From Bacillus sp. BGMRC 2118 (GTDB lineage: Bacteria > Bacillota > Bacilli > Bacillales > SA4): a stretch of 64,000 nucleotides of DNA. Where the stretch lies: NCBI GenBank assembly GCA_008364785.1, contig VTTJ01000014.1:1-64000 (forward strand), read 5' to 3'. The translations under genes and the position numbers were made by a program. The stretch's first letter is position 1; every line of letters begins with the position of its first letter. Of the stretch, positions 33,607 through 43,000 are shown piece after piece. Under the pieces are notes generated by a model. It did no database searches. It had not been told where the DNA came from and saw nothing but the letters and a program-made list of their open reading frames with translations.

Positions 33607-34230
33607 TTAGTTCGCTTTAACTGCGCTCTTTACAGTAACTAGAGATTTCTTAGCACCTGGTACGTTACCTTTAATTAATAATAGGTTACGTTCAACGTCT
33701 ACCTTAACGATCTCTAGATTTTGTACAGTAATTCTTTCTCCACCCATTTGTCCAGGTAATGCTTTACCTTTGAATACGCGGTTTGGAGCAACTGGTCCCA
33801 TTGAACCAGGACGACGATGGTAACGAGAACCGTGGGACATAGGTCCACGAGATTGTCCGTGGCGCTTGATAGAACCTTGGAAACCTTTACCTTTTGAAAT
33901 TCCTGTTACATCAACTGTTTCACCTTCAGTGAAAACATCTACCTTGACTTCCTGACCAACTTCTAATTCTGAAGTTCCTTTTAATTCACGGATGAAGCGC
34001 TTAGGTGCAGTGTTTGCCTTTCCTGCATGGCCCTTAGCTGGCTTGTTAGCACGGTTTTCTTTTAGGTCATCAAAACCTAATTGAATTGCTTCATAACCAT
34101 CAGTTTCAACAGTCTTCTTTTGAAGTACTACGTTTGGAGCAGCTTCAACAACTGTTACAGCAACAAGGTTACCATTTTCAGTAAACACCTGCGTCATACC
34201 GATTTTTCTACCTAAGATTCCTTTGGTCAT
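33607..34230 (-). CDS. rplC: 50S ribosomal protein L3
   Basis: The 207-aa L3 begins MTKGILGRKIGMTQVF and has the central extension (SRGPMSHGSRYHRRPGSMG) that approaches the peptidyl-transferase centre. It lies 39 bases after rpsJ. Confidence 0.98.
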   Translation of the reverse strand: MTKGILGRKIGMTQVFTENGNLVAVTVVEAAPNVVLQKKTVETDGYEAIQLGFDDLKENRANKPAKGHAGKANTAPKRFIRELKGTSELEVGQEVKVDVFTEGETVDVTGISKGKGFQGSIKRHGQSRGPMSHGSRYHRRPGSMGPVAPNRVFKGKALPGQMGGERITVQNLEIVKVDVERNLLLIKGNVPGAKKSLVTVKSAVKAN

Positions 34231-34269
34231 TAGTCACACCTCCTGAAAAATTCTATTAACTATTTTTAA

Positions 34270-34578
34270 TTAAAGTTTGATTTCAATATCTACGCCTGAT
34301 GGTAAGTCTAATCTCATAAGAGAATCAACTGTTTGAGGCGTTGGATTAATGATGTCGATTAAGCGCTTATGCGTACGCATTTCGAACTGCTCACGAGAAT
34401 CCTTATATTTATGAACCGCACGTAAGATTGTGTAAACAGATTTCTCTGTTGGTAACGGAATCGGTCCTGAAACATTAGCACCAGAACGCTTAGCAGTTTC
34501 AACAATCTTTTCAGCAGATTGGTCTAGAATTCTGTGATCATACGCCTTTAAACGGATACGAATTTTTTCTTTTGCCAT
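34270..34578 (-). CDS. rpsJ: 30S ribosomal protein S10 (NusE)
   Basis: The 102-aa S10 (KIRIRLKAYDHRILDQSAEK, GPIPLPTEKSVYTILRA, MRTHKRLIDI) is the first gene of the S10-spc-alpha supercluster. It also links RNA polymerase to the ribosome through NusG. A structured leader and strong promoter precede it. Confidence 0.98.
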   Translation of the reverse strand: MAKEKIRIRLKAYDHRILDQSAEKIVETAKRSGANVSGPIPLPTEKSVYTILRAVHKYKDSREQFEMRTHKRLIDIINPTPQTVDSLMRLDLPSGVDIEIKL

Positions 34579-34623
34579 TATTTTCCCTCCTTTTCGCCTA
34601 TTTTACAAATAGACATTTTCTCA

Positions 34624-34682
34624 GTGGAAATTTCCTTACACTCGCCATGGCAAAGCGGCCGGGTGTATCAGCAACCTTCCAC
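34624..34682 (-). other. S10 operon structured leader
   Basis: In the rpsJ leader, an outer stem GTGGAA/TTCCAC (34624-34629 with 34677-34682) encloses an ACAC/GTGT stem (near 34638-34641 with 34663-34666) and a GC-rich inner part. The GC-rich block stands out from AT-rich surroundings, suggesting selection on structure. A role in control of the operon is inferred from position. Confidence 0.55.
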
Positions 34683-34711
34683 ATCATCGCAGTCAAAGAC
34701 CAACATTGTCT

Positions 34712-34740
34712 ATTATATATAAAATAATTAATGAATGCAA
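34712..34740 (-). promoter_or_regulatory. Sigma-A promoter of the S10-spc-alpha cluster
   Basis: On the minus strand TTGCAT (34735-34740), 17 bases and a perfect TATAAT (34712-34717) lie about 135 bases upstream of rpsJ. Confidence 0.85.
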
Positions 34741-35050
34741 CAAAAACATGAATATTTTCTGTCTTTAGCACCTAAGTAATTATACAATCTATAATTATGA
34801 AAATCAACTACTCGTAAAAGGTAAATAATTTCAGTTAATACATTCATGTTTCTTCTATATATATAGAAGTTAATCCTCTCATTAAACAATAGATCCAATC
34901 CAATTATATCTTCCAGTCAATTGTAGCGCTTGTACAAAATCTTCGACTTTTAGAATTACCTTTGTAATTCTTAGCTATAAGGGTGAAACCATTAAAATTT
35001 TATACTACGGGTACCCAATAGATCGAGCATTCTTGTCCCTTTTACATAAA
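34741..35050. other. Gene-free stretch between tuf terminator and S10 promoter
   Basis: No open frame with a ribosome-binding site is visible. Two perfect inverted repeats stand out: an 18-bp palindrome CTTCTATATATATAGAAG (34852-34869) and AGAATTAC-CTTT-GTAATTCT (34952-34971). Neither is followed by a U-run, so neither is a terminator. Nothing else recognisable is present. Confidence 0.5.
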
Positions 35051-35081
35051 TAAAAAAACAGGTCCACAAATGTGAACCTGT
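35051..35081 (-). terminator. Terminator after tuf
   Basis: An 11-bp stem ACAGGTTCACA/TGTGGACCTGT (35058-35068 with 35071-35081, one G-U pair) is followed on the minus strand by seven U. It ends the str operon. Confidence 0.92.
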
Positions 35082-35098
35082 ATGAGTCATATTAATGA

Positions 35099-36289
35099 TT
35101 ATTCAGTAATTGTAGCAACTACTCCAGCACCTACAGTACGTCCACCTTCACGGATAGAGAACTTAGTACCTTCTTCGATTGCGATTGGAGCAATTAGTTC
35201 AACAGTCATTTCGATGTTGTCACCAGGCATAACCATTTCTACACCTTCAGGTAAGTTACAAACACCAGTTACATCCGAAGTACGGAAGAAGAACTGTGGA
35301 CGGTAGTTTGTGAAGAATGGAGTGTGACGTCCACCTTCTTCTTTAGAAAGAACATAAACTTCCGCTTTGAACTTAGTGTGAGGCTTAACTGAACCTGGCT
35401 TAGCTAATACTTGACCACGCTCGATTTCTTCACGAGATACACCACGAAGTAGTGCACCGATGTTGTCTCCAGCTTCTGCATAATCAAGAAGCTTACGGAA
35501 CATTTCTACACCTGTTACAGTAGTAGACTTAGGCTCTTCAGTTAGACCAACGATCTCAACTACGTCACCAACTTTTACTTGTCCACGCTCTACACGTCCT
35601 GTAGCAACTGTTCCACGACCTGTGATTGAGAATACATCCTCAACAGGCATCATGAAAGGCTTATCAGTTTCACGCTCAGGGTTTGGAATGTAGCTGTCAA
35701 CAGCATCCATTAATTCGTAGATTTTTTCTTCCCACTCAGCTTCTCCTTCAAGAGCTTTAAGTGCAGATCCACGGATAACTGGAGTGTCATCACCAGGGAA
35801 GTTGTATTCTGTTAATAGGTCACGTACTTCCATTTCTACTAATTCTAATAGTTCTTCGTCGTCTACCATATCACACTTGTTTAAGAATACAACAAGGTAA
35901 GGTACACCTACTTGACGAGATAATAGAATGTGCTCACGAGTTTGTGGCATTGGACCGTCAGTAGCAGATACTACTAGGATACCACCGTCCATTTGAGCAG
36001 CACCAGTGATCATGTTCTTAACATAGTCAGCATGTCCTGGGCAGTCAACGTGTGCATAGTGACGAGTTTCAGTTTCGTACTCAACGTGTGCAGTTGAGAT
36101 TGTGATACCACGTTCTCTTTCTTCTGGAGCAGCATCGATTTGATCATATGCCATTGCAGTTCCTCTTCCGTATTTCTTATGAAGAGTAACAGTGATAGCA
36201 GCTGTTAATGTAGTTTTACCATGGTCAACGTGTCCGATTGTACCAATGTTAGCATGCGTTTTGGAACGGTCAAATTTCTCTTTACCCAT
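35099..36289 (-). CDS. tuf: Elongation factor Tu
   Basis: EF-Tu brings aminoacyl-tRNA to the ribosome. The 396-aa protein has G1 GHVDHGKT, G2 RGITI, G3 DCPGHADY and G4 NKCD, followed by domains 2 and 3. The start MGKEKFDRSK at 36289 gives the family length and has AAGGAGG upstream; the open frame extends 25 codons further but without support. Confidence 0.98.
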   Translation of the reverse strand: MGKEKFDRSKTHANIGTIGHVDHGKTTLTAAITVTLHKKYGRGTAMAYDQIDAAPEERERGITISTAHVEYETETRHYAHVDCPGHADYVKNMITGAAQMDGGILVVSATDGPMPQTREHILLSRQVGVPYLVVFLNKCDMVDDEELLELVEMEVRDLLTEYNFPGDDTPVIRGSALKALEGEAEWEEKIYELMDAVDSYIPNPERETDKPFMMPVEDVFSITGRGTVATGRVERGQVKVGDVVEIVGLTEEPKSTTVTGVEMFRKLLDYAEAGDNIGALLRGVSREEIERGQVLAKPGSVKPHTKFKAEVYVLSKEEGGRHTPFFTNYRPQFFFRTSDVTGVCNLPEGVEMVMPGDNIEMTVELIAPIAIEEGTKFSIREGGRTVGAGVVATITE

Positions 36290-36348
36290 TTCAAAATCCT
36301 CCTTAAAATTAAATGAATTTATACTAGTTATATAAGTATGTAATGCAT

Positions 36349-36381
36349 GAAAGTGGCTGTACATGGTACAGTCTCACTTTC
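36349..36381 (-). other. Hairpin in the fusA-tuf gap
   Basis: GAAAGTG/CACTTTC (36349-36355 with 36375-36381) and an inner CTGTAC/GTACAG (36357-36362 with 36366-36371) with a 3-base loop form a long hairpin about 60 bases before tuf. It has no U-run. It may mark an mRNA processing or stability site that lets tuf be expressed above fusA; this is inference. Confidence 0.55.
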
Positions 36382-36426
36382 AAGACTTACATAAGTAGTT
36401 ATACTTTAGAATGAGGTGAAAATCAA

Positions 36427-38505
36427 TTATTCACCTTTATTTTTTTTGATAATTTCTTCTTGTACACTCTTTGGAACATCTTCATAGTGATCGAAGTGCA
36501 TTGTGAACACACCACGACCTTGAGTGTTAGAACGTAGTGCAGTTGCATATCCGAACATTTCAGATAGTGGAACCATTGCACGTACTACTTGAGCATTACC
36601 ACGAGCTTCCATACCTTCTACACGTCCACGACGAGCAGTGATACCACCCATGATATCTCCCATATATTCTTCTGGAATTACAACTTCGACTCTCATAATA
36701 GGCTCAAGAACTACAGGGCTACATTTTGAAGCCGCGTTCTTAAGTGCCATAGAAGCAGCAATTTTAAATGCCATTTCTGAAGAGTCAACATCATGGTAAG
36801 AACCATCAAATAATCTAGCTTTAATATCTACTAATGGGAAGCCAGCTAATACACCGTTTTGCAGTGCATCTTCTAGACCTGCTTGAACAGCTGGAACGTA
36901 TTCACGAGGAACAGTACCACCGACAATACCATTTTCAAATTCAAAGCCTTTTCCTTCTTCGTTTGGTGAGAATTCAATCCAAACGTGTCCGTATTGTCCA
37001 CGACCACCAGATTGACGTGCAAACTTACCTTCTACAGAAGCAGAACCACGGAAAGTTTCACGGTATGCAACCTGTGGAGCACCAACGTTAGCTTCAACCT
37101 TGAATTCACGTCTCATACGATCAACGATGATATCTAAGTGAAGTTCACCCATACCAGCGATAATTGTTTGACCTGTTTCTTGGTCAGTGTGTGCTCTGAA
37201 CGTTGGATCTTCTTCTTGAAGCTTTTGCAGGGCAGTAGTCATCTTGTCTTGGTCAGCTTTTGACTTCGGCTCAACTGATAACTGAATTACTGGCTCTGGG
37301 AAGTTCATTGATTCTAGGATAACTAGTGCTTTTTCATCACATAGTGTATCACCAGTAGTTGTATCTTTTAAACCTACAGCTGCAGCAATATCACCTGCAT
37401 AAACCATTGAGATTTCTTCACGGCTATTTGCATGCATTTGCAAGATACGACCGATACGCTCACGCTTACCTTTTGTTGAGTTTTGTACGTATGATCCTGA
37501 GCTTAATGTACCTGAGTACACACGGAAGAACGTTAACTTACCAACATAAGGGTCAGTCATTACCTTAAACGCTAGAGCTGAGAACGGCTCAGAGTCGCTT
37601 GAAGGACGAGTTACTTCTTCATCCGAATCCGGTAGAGTACCTTTAATAGCTGGTACATCTAATGGAGATGGTAGGTAGTCGATTACTGCATCTAACATTT
37701 TTTGAACACCTTTGTTCTTGAATGCAGATCCACAGATTACTGGGAAGAACTCAACGTTTACAACACCTTTACGAATTGCAGCTTTTAGCTCTTCGTTAGA
37801 GATTTCTTCTCCACCAAGGTATCTTTCCATTAAATCTTCATCAAGTTCTGCAACTGCTTCAATTAACTTTTCGCGGTATTCATTTGCTAATTCCAAGTGT
37901 TCTTCAGGAATTTCACGAACTTCAATGTCAGTTCCTAGGTCATTGCCGTAGAAAGTTGCATTCATTTCTACAAGGTCAATGATTGCAGAAAATTGATCTT
38001 CTGCACCAATTGGTAATTGAATTGGAGCAGCATTAGCTTGAAGACGGTCATGAATTGTTCCAACAGAATATAAGAAGTCAGCACCGATTTTGTCCATTTT
38101 GTTTACGAATACAACACGTGGTACTCCGTATGTTGTAGCTTGACGCCAAACTGTTTCTGTTTGTGGTTCAACTCCTGATTGCGCATCTAGTACAGCTACT
38201 GCGCCATCTAGTACACGAAGTGAACGTTCTACTTCTACAGTAAAGTCTACGTGTCCTGGAGTATCAATAATGTTAACGCGGTGACCTTTCCACTGTGCTG
38301 TTGTAGCAGCAGATGTGATTGTAATACCACGTTCTTGTTCTTGCTCCATCCAGTCCATTTGAGACGCACCTTCATGTGTTTCACCAATCTTATGTATACG
38401 ACCAGTGTAATAAAGGACACGTTCTGTAGTAGTTGTTTTACCAGCATCAATGTGAGCCATGATACCAATATTACGAGTATTTTCTAAGGAGAACTCTCTT
38501 GCCAT
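36427..38505 (-). CDS. fusA: Elongation factor G
   Basis: EF-G drives translocation. The 692-aa protein has G1 AHIDAGKTT, RGITITSAATT, G3 DTPGHVDF and G4 NKMDK, followed by domains II-V (e.g. GQYGHVWIEF, GGITARRGRVEGME). Length is normal. It lies between rpsG and tuf in the str operon. Confidence 0.98.
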   Translation of the reverse strand: MAREFSLENTRNIGIMAHIDAGKTTTTERVLYYTGRIHKIGETHEGASQMDWMEQEQERGITITSAATTAQWKGHRVNIIDTPGHVDFTVEVERSLRVLDGAVAVLDAQSGVEPQTETVWRQATTYGVPRVVFVNKMDKIGADFLYSVGTIHDRLQANAAPIQLPIGAEDQFSAIIDLVEMNATFYGNDLGTDIEVREIPEEHLELANEYREKLIEAVAELDEDLMERYLGGEEISNEELKAAIRKGVVNVEFFPVICGSAFKNKGVQKMLDAVIDYLPSPLDVPAIKGTLPDSDEEVTRPSSDSEPFSALAFKVMTDPYVGKLTFFRVYSGTLSSGSYVQNSTKGKRERIGRILQMHANSREEISMVYAGDIAAAVGLKDTTTGDTLCDEKALVILESMNFPEPVIQLSVEPKSKADQDKMTTALQKLQEEDPTFRAHTDQETGQTIIAGMGELHLDIIVDRMRREFKVEANVGAPQVAYRETFRGSASVEGKFARQSGGRGQYGHVWIEFSPNEEGKGFEFENGIVGGTVPREYVPAVQAGLEDALQNGVLAGFPLVDIKARLFDGSYHDVDSSEMAFKIAASMALKNAASKCSPVVLEPIMRVEVVIPEEYMGDIMGGITARRGRVEGMEARGNAQVVRAMVPLSEMFGYATALRSNTQGRGVFTMHFDHYEDVPKSVQEEIIKKNKGE

Positions 38506-38561
38506 TTGGTCTTTCTCCTTCCATTTAGAAGTTAGTTTTTTTTATAAATTTACCAAAAATC

Positions 38562-38604
38562 GAGGAAAAGAGCCAATGAATCAGAATTCGCAGCTCTTTA
38601 CCTC
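38562..38604 (-). other. Terminator-like hairpin in the rpsG-fusA gap
   Basis: GAGGaAAAGAGC/GCTCTTTaCCTC (38562-38573 with 38593-38604, one mismatch) with an inner GAATC/GATTC-type pairing is followed on the minus strand by CGATTTTT. It could cause partial termination or protect the rpsL-rpsG part of the message. Confidence 0.55.
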
Positions 38605-38621
38605 TTTTGAATAATTTAATC

Positions 38622-39092
38622 CTACCAACGGTAGTGAGCAAATGCTTTGTTAGCTTCTGCCATTTTGTGCATATCTTCGCGCTTCTTAACTGAAGCACCA
38701 GTGTTATTTGCAGCATCTAGAATTTCATTAGCTAAACGCTCTTCCATAGTCTTTTCTCCACGAAGACGAGAATAGTTAACTAGGTAGCGAAGACCTAAAG
38801 TTGTACGACGGTCTGGACGTACCTCGATTGGTACTTGGTAGTTTGCTCCACCAACACGACGTGCTTTTACTTCTAGAACTGGCATAACATTTTTCATTGC
38901 TTGCTCGAATACTTCCATAGGCTCCTTACCAGAACGTTCTTGAACTAGTTCGAAAGCTTTATAAAGGATAGCTTGAGATTTACCTCTCTTACCATCAATC
39001 ATCATGCGGTTGATTAAACGAGTTACAAGCTTTGATTTGTAAATCGGATCTGGTAAAACGTCTCTTTTTGCAACAGGACCTTTACGTGGCAT
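38622..39092 (-). CDS. rpsG: 30S ribosomal protein S7
   Basis: The 156-aa S7 (MPRKGPVAKRDVLPDPIYKS, GKRGKSQAILYKAFE, RVGGANYQVPIEVRPDRR) organises the head of the 30S subunit. It follows rpsL by 44 bases. Confidence 0.98.
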   Translation of the reverse strand: MPRKGPVAKRDVLPDPIYKSKLVTRLINRMMIDGKRGKSQAILYKAFELVQERSGKEPMEVFEQAMKNVMPVLEVKARRVGGANYQVPIEVRPDRRTTLGLRYLVNYSRLRGEKTMEERLANEILDAANNTGASVKKREDMHKMAEANKAFAHYRW

Positions 39093-39136
39093 GTTATGTC
39101 CCCCTTTCCTATTATTTATTCGTATTTAAAGTATTA

Positions 39137-39559
39137 TTATTTCTTTGCTGCTTTTGGTCTCTTTGTTCCGTACTTAGAACGACCTTGCATACGCTTGTCT
39201 ACACCAGCAGTGTCAAGCGCACCACGAACGATGTGATAACGTACCCCTGGTAAGTCTTTTACACGACCTCCACGAATAAGTACTACACTGTGTTCTTGTA
39301 GGTTGTGACCAATCCCTGGAATGTACGCAGTTACCTCGATTCCGTTAGTTAAACGTACACGAGCATATTTACGTAATGCTGAGTTTGGCTTCTTTGGTGT
39401 CATTGTACCTACACGAGTACAAACTCCACGTTTTTGTGGTGAAGATACGTTAGTTTGTACCTTCTTGAAGCTGTTATAACCTTTATTTAGTGCAGGAGAC
39501 TTAGATTTTTCAATCTTGCTCTCGCGTCCTTTACGAACTAATTGGTTAATAGTTGGCAT
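39137..39559 (-). CDS. rpsL: 30S ribosomal protein S12
   Basis: The 140-aa S12 (MPTINQLVRKGRESKIEKSK, KKPNSALRKYARVRL, GGRVKDLPGVRYHIVRG) carries the decoding-centre loops in which streptomycin-resistance changes occur; the usual Lys residues (KKPNSALRK and VKDLPG) are wild type. Confidence 0.98.
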   Translation of the reverse strand: MPTINQLVRKGRESKIEKSKSPALNKGYNSFKKVQTNVSSPQKRGVCTRVGTMTPKKPNSALRKYARVRLTNGIEVTAYIPGIGHNLQEHSVVLIRGGRVKDLPGVRYHIVRGALDTAGVDKRMQGRSKYGTKRPKAAKK

Positions 39560-39593
39560 GTTGTTTTCCTCCCTTCAAGTTTAATTCCACATA

Positions 39594-39661
39594 CCCAGGT
39601 GGTTCATAACTGGGCAAAAACAAAGTTTTTGTAGAACAGCTTTGGACTGTTCCACAAAAAC
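39594..39661 (-). other. Structured rplGB-rpsL gap with terminator-like hairpin
   Basis: A 15-bp stem (39625-39639 with 39647-39661, including a G-U pair) with a 7-base loop is followed on the minus strand by CTTTGTTTTTG, like an intrinsic terminator. Nearer rpsL, a second stem CCCAG/CTGGG (39594-39598 with 39610-39614) follows. This suggests attenuation between rplGB and the rest of the str operon. Confidence 0.65.
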
Positions 39662-39666
39662 AGTTT

Positions 39667-39915
39667 TTAATTAGTAATCGCTACTGCGGCAGCGCCCACT
39701 TCAATTCCACAAGCTTTTCCAAGCTTCTTCATTGAATCAACTTTAGTAACAGGTACATGTAGTTCAGCAGCTGTTTCTATCAACTTAACAATTACACGTT
39801 GATCAGCATCCTCTGCAACTACAACCTCTTTTACTTCACCGTTTTTCAGGGCTTTAATGGCTTGCTTTGTTCCTACAATCACATGATAAGCCTGTGACAC
39901 TTTTTCATAAGACAT
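39667..39915 (-). CDS. rplGB: L7Ae-family ribosomal protein (YbxF)
   Basis: The 82-aa L7Ae/L30e-type protein (KALKNGEVKEVVVAEDADQRV, LGKACGIEVGAAAVAI) binds kink-turn RNA. B. subtilis YbxF binds k-turns and associates with the ribosome in growth phase. It is the first gene of the str transcription unit, directly downstream of the promoter. Confidence 0.93.
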   Translation of the reverse strand: MSYEKVSQAYHVIVGTKQAIKALKNGEVKEVVVAEDADQRVIVKLIETAAELHVPVTKVDSMKKLGKACGIEVGAAAVAITN

Positions 39916-39961
39916 TTTTCATATCCTCCAAAGTAACAGGTGTTATAGGAGCACCTTCGAT

Positions 39962-39991
39962 ATAGTATCATTTTCTGCAAATCATTGTCAA
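39962..39991 (-). promoter_or_regulatory. Sigma-A promoter of the str operon
   Basis: On the minus strand TTGACA (39986-39991), an 18-base spacer and TACTAT (39962-39967) lie between rpoC and rplGB. The -35 is perfect; the -10 is 4/6. Confidence 0.72.
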
Positions 39992-40018
39992 CTATTTGTT
40001 GAAAAATATTCGTATGGA

Positions 40019-43000
40019 TTAATACGCCTTTTCAGTTTCTAATTCTGAATTTGCTTCTAAACTCATACCTTCTTCTTCACTAGCTAACTGTGCAGCCGAT
40101 ACTGGACTTACTTTTCGGTAACGTGCCATACCTGTACCAGCAGGAACTAATTTACCAATAATTACATTCTCTTTTAATCCTAGTAATTCATCACGTTTAC
40201 CTTTGATTGCTGCATCTGTTAGAACACGAGTTGTTTCTTGGAAAGACGCTGCAGATAAGAATGAATCAGTTTCAAGAGATGCTTTTGTAATACCTAGTAG
40301 TACTGGTCTACCTGTTGCAGGTTGCTTACCATCAAGCAATACTTGTTCGTTTGCTTGAGTAAATTGGTGAACATCTAATAACGAACCTGGTAATACATCT
40401 GTTTCACCAGCATCTGTTACGCGGATTTTCCGCAGCATTTGACGCACCATTACCTCAACGTGCTTATCACCAATTTCTACCCCCTGCATACGGTAAACTT
40501 TTTGTACTTCTTTAAGTAAATATTCTTGAACTGCTGTAATATCTCGTACCTTTAACAATTCTTTCGGATCAATTGAACCTTCTGTTAACTCTTGACCACG
40601 CTCAATCTTTTGGCCTTCAGTTACCTTAATACGTGCACCATAAGGAGCTACATATGTCTTACTTTCAACTTCACCTTGAATTGTAATTTCTTGCTTATCT
40701 CTAGAATCGCTAATCGCAGAAACAATACCGTCAATCTCAGAGATTGTTGCTTGCCCTTTAGGATTACGCGCTTCGAAAAGTTCTTGGATACGAGGTAAAC
40801 CTTGTGTGATATCGTCTCCTGCAACCCCACCTGTATGGAACGTACGCATCGTTAACTGAGTTCCTGGTTCACCAATTGATTGAGCCGCAATAATACCTAC
40901 TGCTTCCCCTACTTCAACCTCTGAACCAGTTGCAAGGTTACGTCCGTAACACTTCTTACATACACCGTGTCTTGTATTACATGTGAATGCTGAACGTATT
41001 CTTACCTCTTCGATTCCTGCTTCTGTAATAATACGAGCAATATCTTCAGTAATTAGTCCGTTCTCTTCTACAAGAACCTCGTTTGTTTCAGGATGCTTGA
41101 TTGCTTTACGAGCATATCTTCCGATTAAACGTTCATCCAGTTTTTCAATTACTTCAGTACCATCTTTTAACGACGCTACTACTAATCCACGGTCTGTTCC
41201 GCAATCGTCCTCACGAACAATTACATCTTGAGCCACGTCTACTAAACGTCTTGTTAAGTAACCTGAGTCAGCAGTTTTTAGTGCTGTATCAGCTAGACCT
41301 TTACGTGCACCGTGAGTAGAGATGAAGTATTCTAATACTGTTAATCCTTCTCGGAAACTTGATTTAATTGGTAGTTCGATAATACGTCCAGCCGGGTTGG
41401 CCATCAGTCCACGCATACCAGCAAGCTGTGTAAAGTTTGATGCGTTACCACGGGCACCTGAATCACTCATCATGAAGATTGGATTCAGATTATCTAATGA
41501 TTCCATTAGTTTACCTTGAATTACATCCTTAGCAGCACTCCAGATTGAGATTACACGATCATATCTTTCTTCATCTGTAATTAGACCACGTCTAAACTGC
41601 TTTAATACTGTATCAACCTTGCCCTGAGCTTCGTTAATGATAACTTCCTTCTCAGGTAATACGATAATATCTGAAACACCAACTGTAATTCCAGCTTTTG
41701 TAGAATAGCGGAATCCAAGATCCTTCATTCTATCAAGCATCTTAGAAGTATCGGTAATCTTAAATCGCTTGAATACTTCAGCAATTACATTTCCTAAATA
41801 CTTCTTCTTAAATGGTGCAATTTCTTCACGACTTTCAATTTCCTTCTTAATGTCAGTCCCTTTTGCAACAAAATATTTCTCAGGAGTTTCTTTCTCTAGG
41901 TTATATTGTGTCGGCTCATTGATATAAGGGAATGATTCTGGAAGAATTTCATTGAATATTAGCTTACCAACCGTAGTTAATAGCAACATATTATTTTGTT
42001 CTTCAGTGAATGTTTGATTATTTAAAGAACCAGCATGAACTGCTACACGTGTGTGAAGATGTGCATATCCATTTTGGTACGCAATTAGTGCTTCGTTTGT
42101 ATCCTTAAAGACCATACCTTCTCCAATTGCACCAGCTCTTTCAAGAGTTAAGTAATAGTTTCCTAATACCATATCCTGTGAAGGTGTAACAACCGGTTTA
42201 CCATCTTTAGGGTTAAGGATGTTTTGAGCAGCAAGCATTAATAATCGAGCTTCTGCTTGCGCTTCAGCAGATAATGGTACGTGAACTGCCATTTGGTCAC
42301 CATCAAAGTCAGCGTTATATGCTGTACATACTAGAGGGTGTAGACGAATTGCACGACCTTCTACTAATGTTGGTTCGAACGCCTGAATTCCTAGTCTGTG
42401 GAGTGTTGGGGCACGGTTTAACAATACTGGGTGCTCCTTAATTACAGACTCTAATACATCCCATACATCTGGTTGTACGCGTTCAATCTTACGTTTTGCA
42501 CTCTTAATGTTATGAGCTAGACCACGCTCAACAAGTTCCTTCATGACGAATGGCTTAAATAGTTCAAGTGCCATCTCCTTAGGAAGTCCACATTGGTACA
42601 TTTTTAAGTTTGGTCCTACTACGATAACCGAACGACCAGAATAGTCAACACGTTTACCTAATAGGTTTTGACGGAAACGTCCTTGCTTCCCTTTCAGCAT
42701 GTGAGAAAGAGATTTTAATGGTCTGTTACCAGGTCCTGTTACAGGTCTTCCACGACGACCGTTATCGATAAGTGCATCTACAGCTTCCTGAAGCATTCGT
42801 TTTTCATTTTGAACGATAATGCTAGGAGCTCCTAGATCAAGTAATCTCTTTAAACGGTTATTACGGTTAATTACACGTCTATATAAATCATTTAGATCAG
42901 ATGTTGCAAATCGTCCTCCATCTAATTGAACCATCGGGCGTAATTCTGGCGGTATGACAGGTAGTACATCTAGAATCATCCATGAAGGCTCATTGCCAGA

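Noticed and set aside
34921..34936. cre-like TGTAGCGCTTGTACA upstream of rpsJ
   Set aside because: It departs from the cre consensus at core positions and would be out of place for a ribosomal operon.
38525..38716. 63-codon minus-strand frame between rpsG and fusA
   Set aside because: Most of it is rpsG in another frame and the remainder is the hairpin region; composition is not protein-like.
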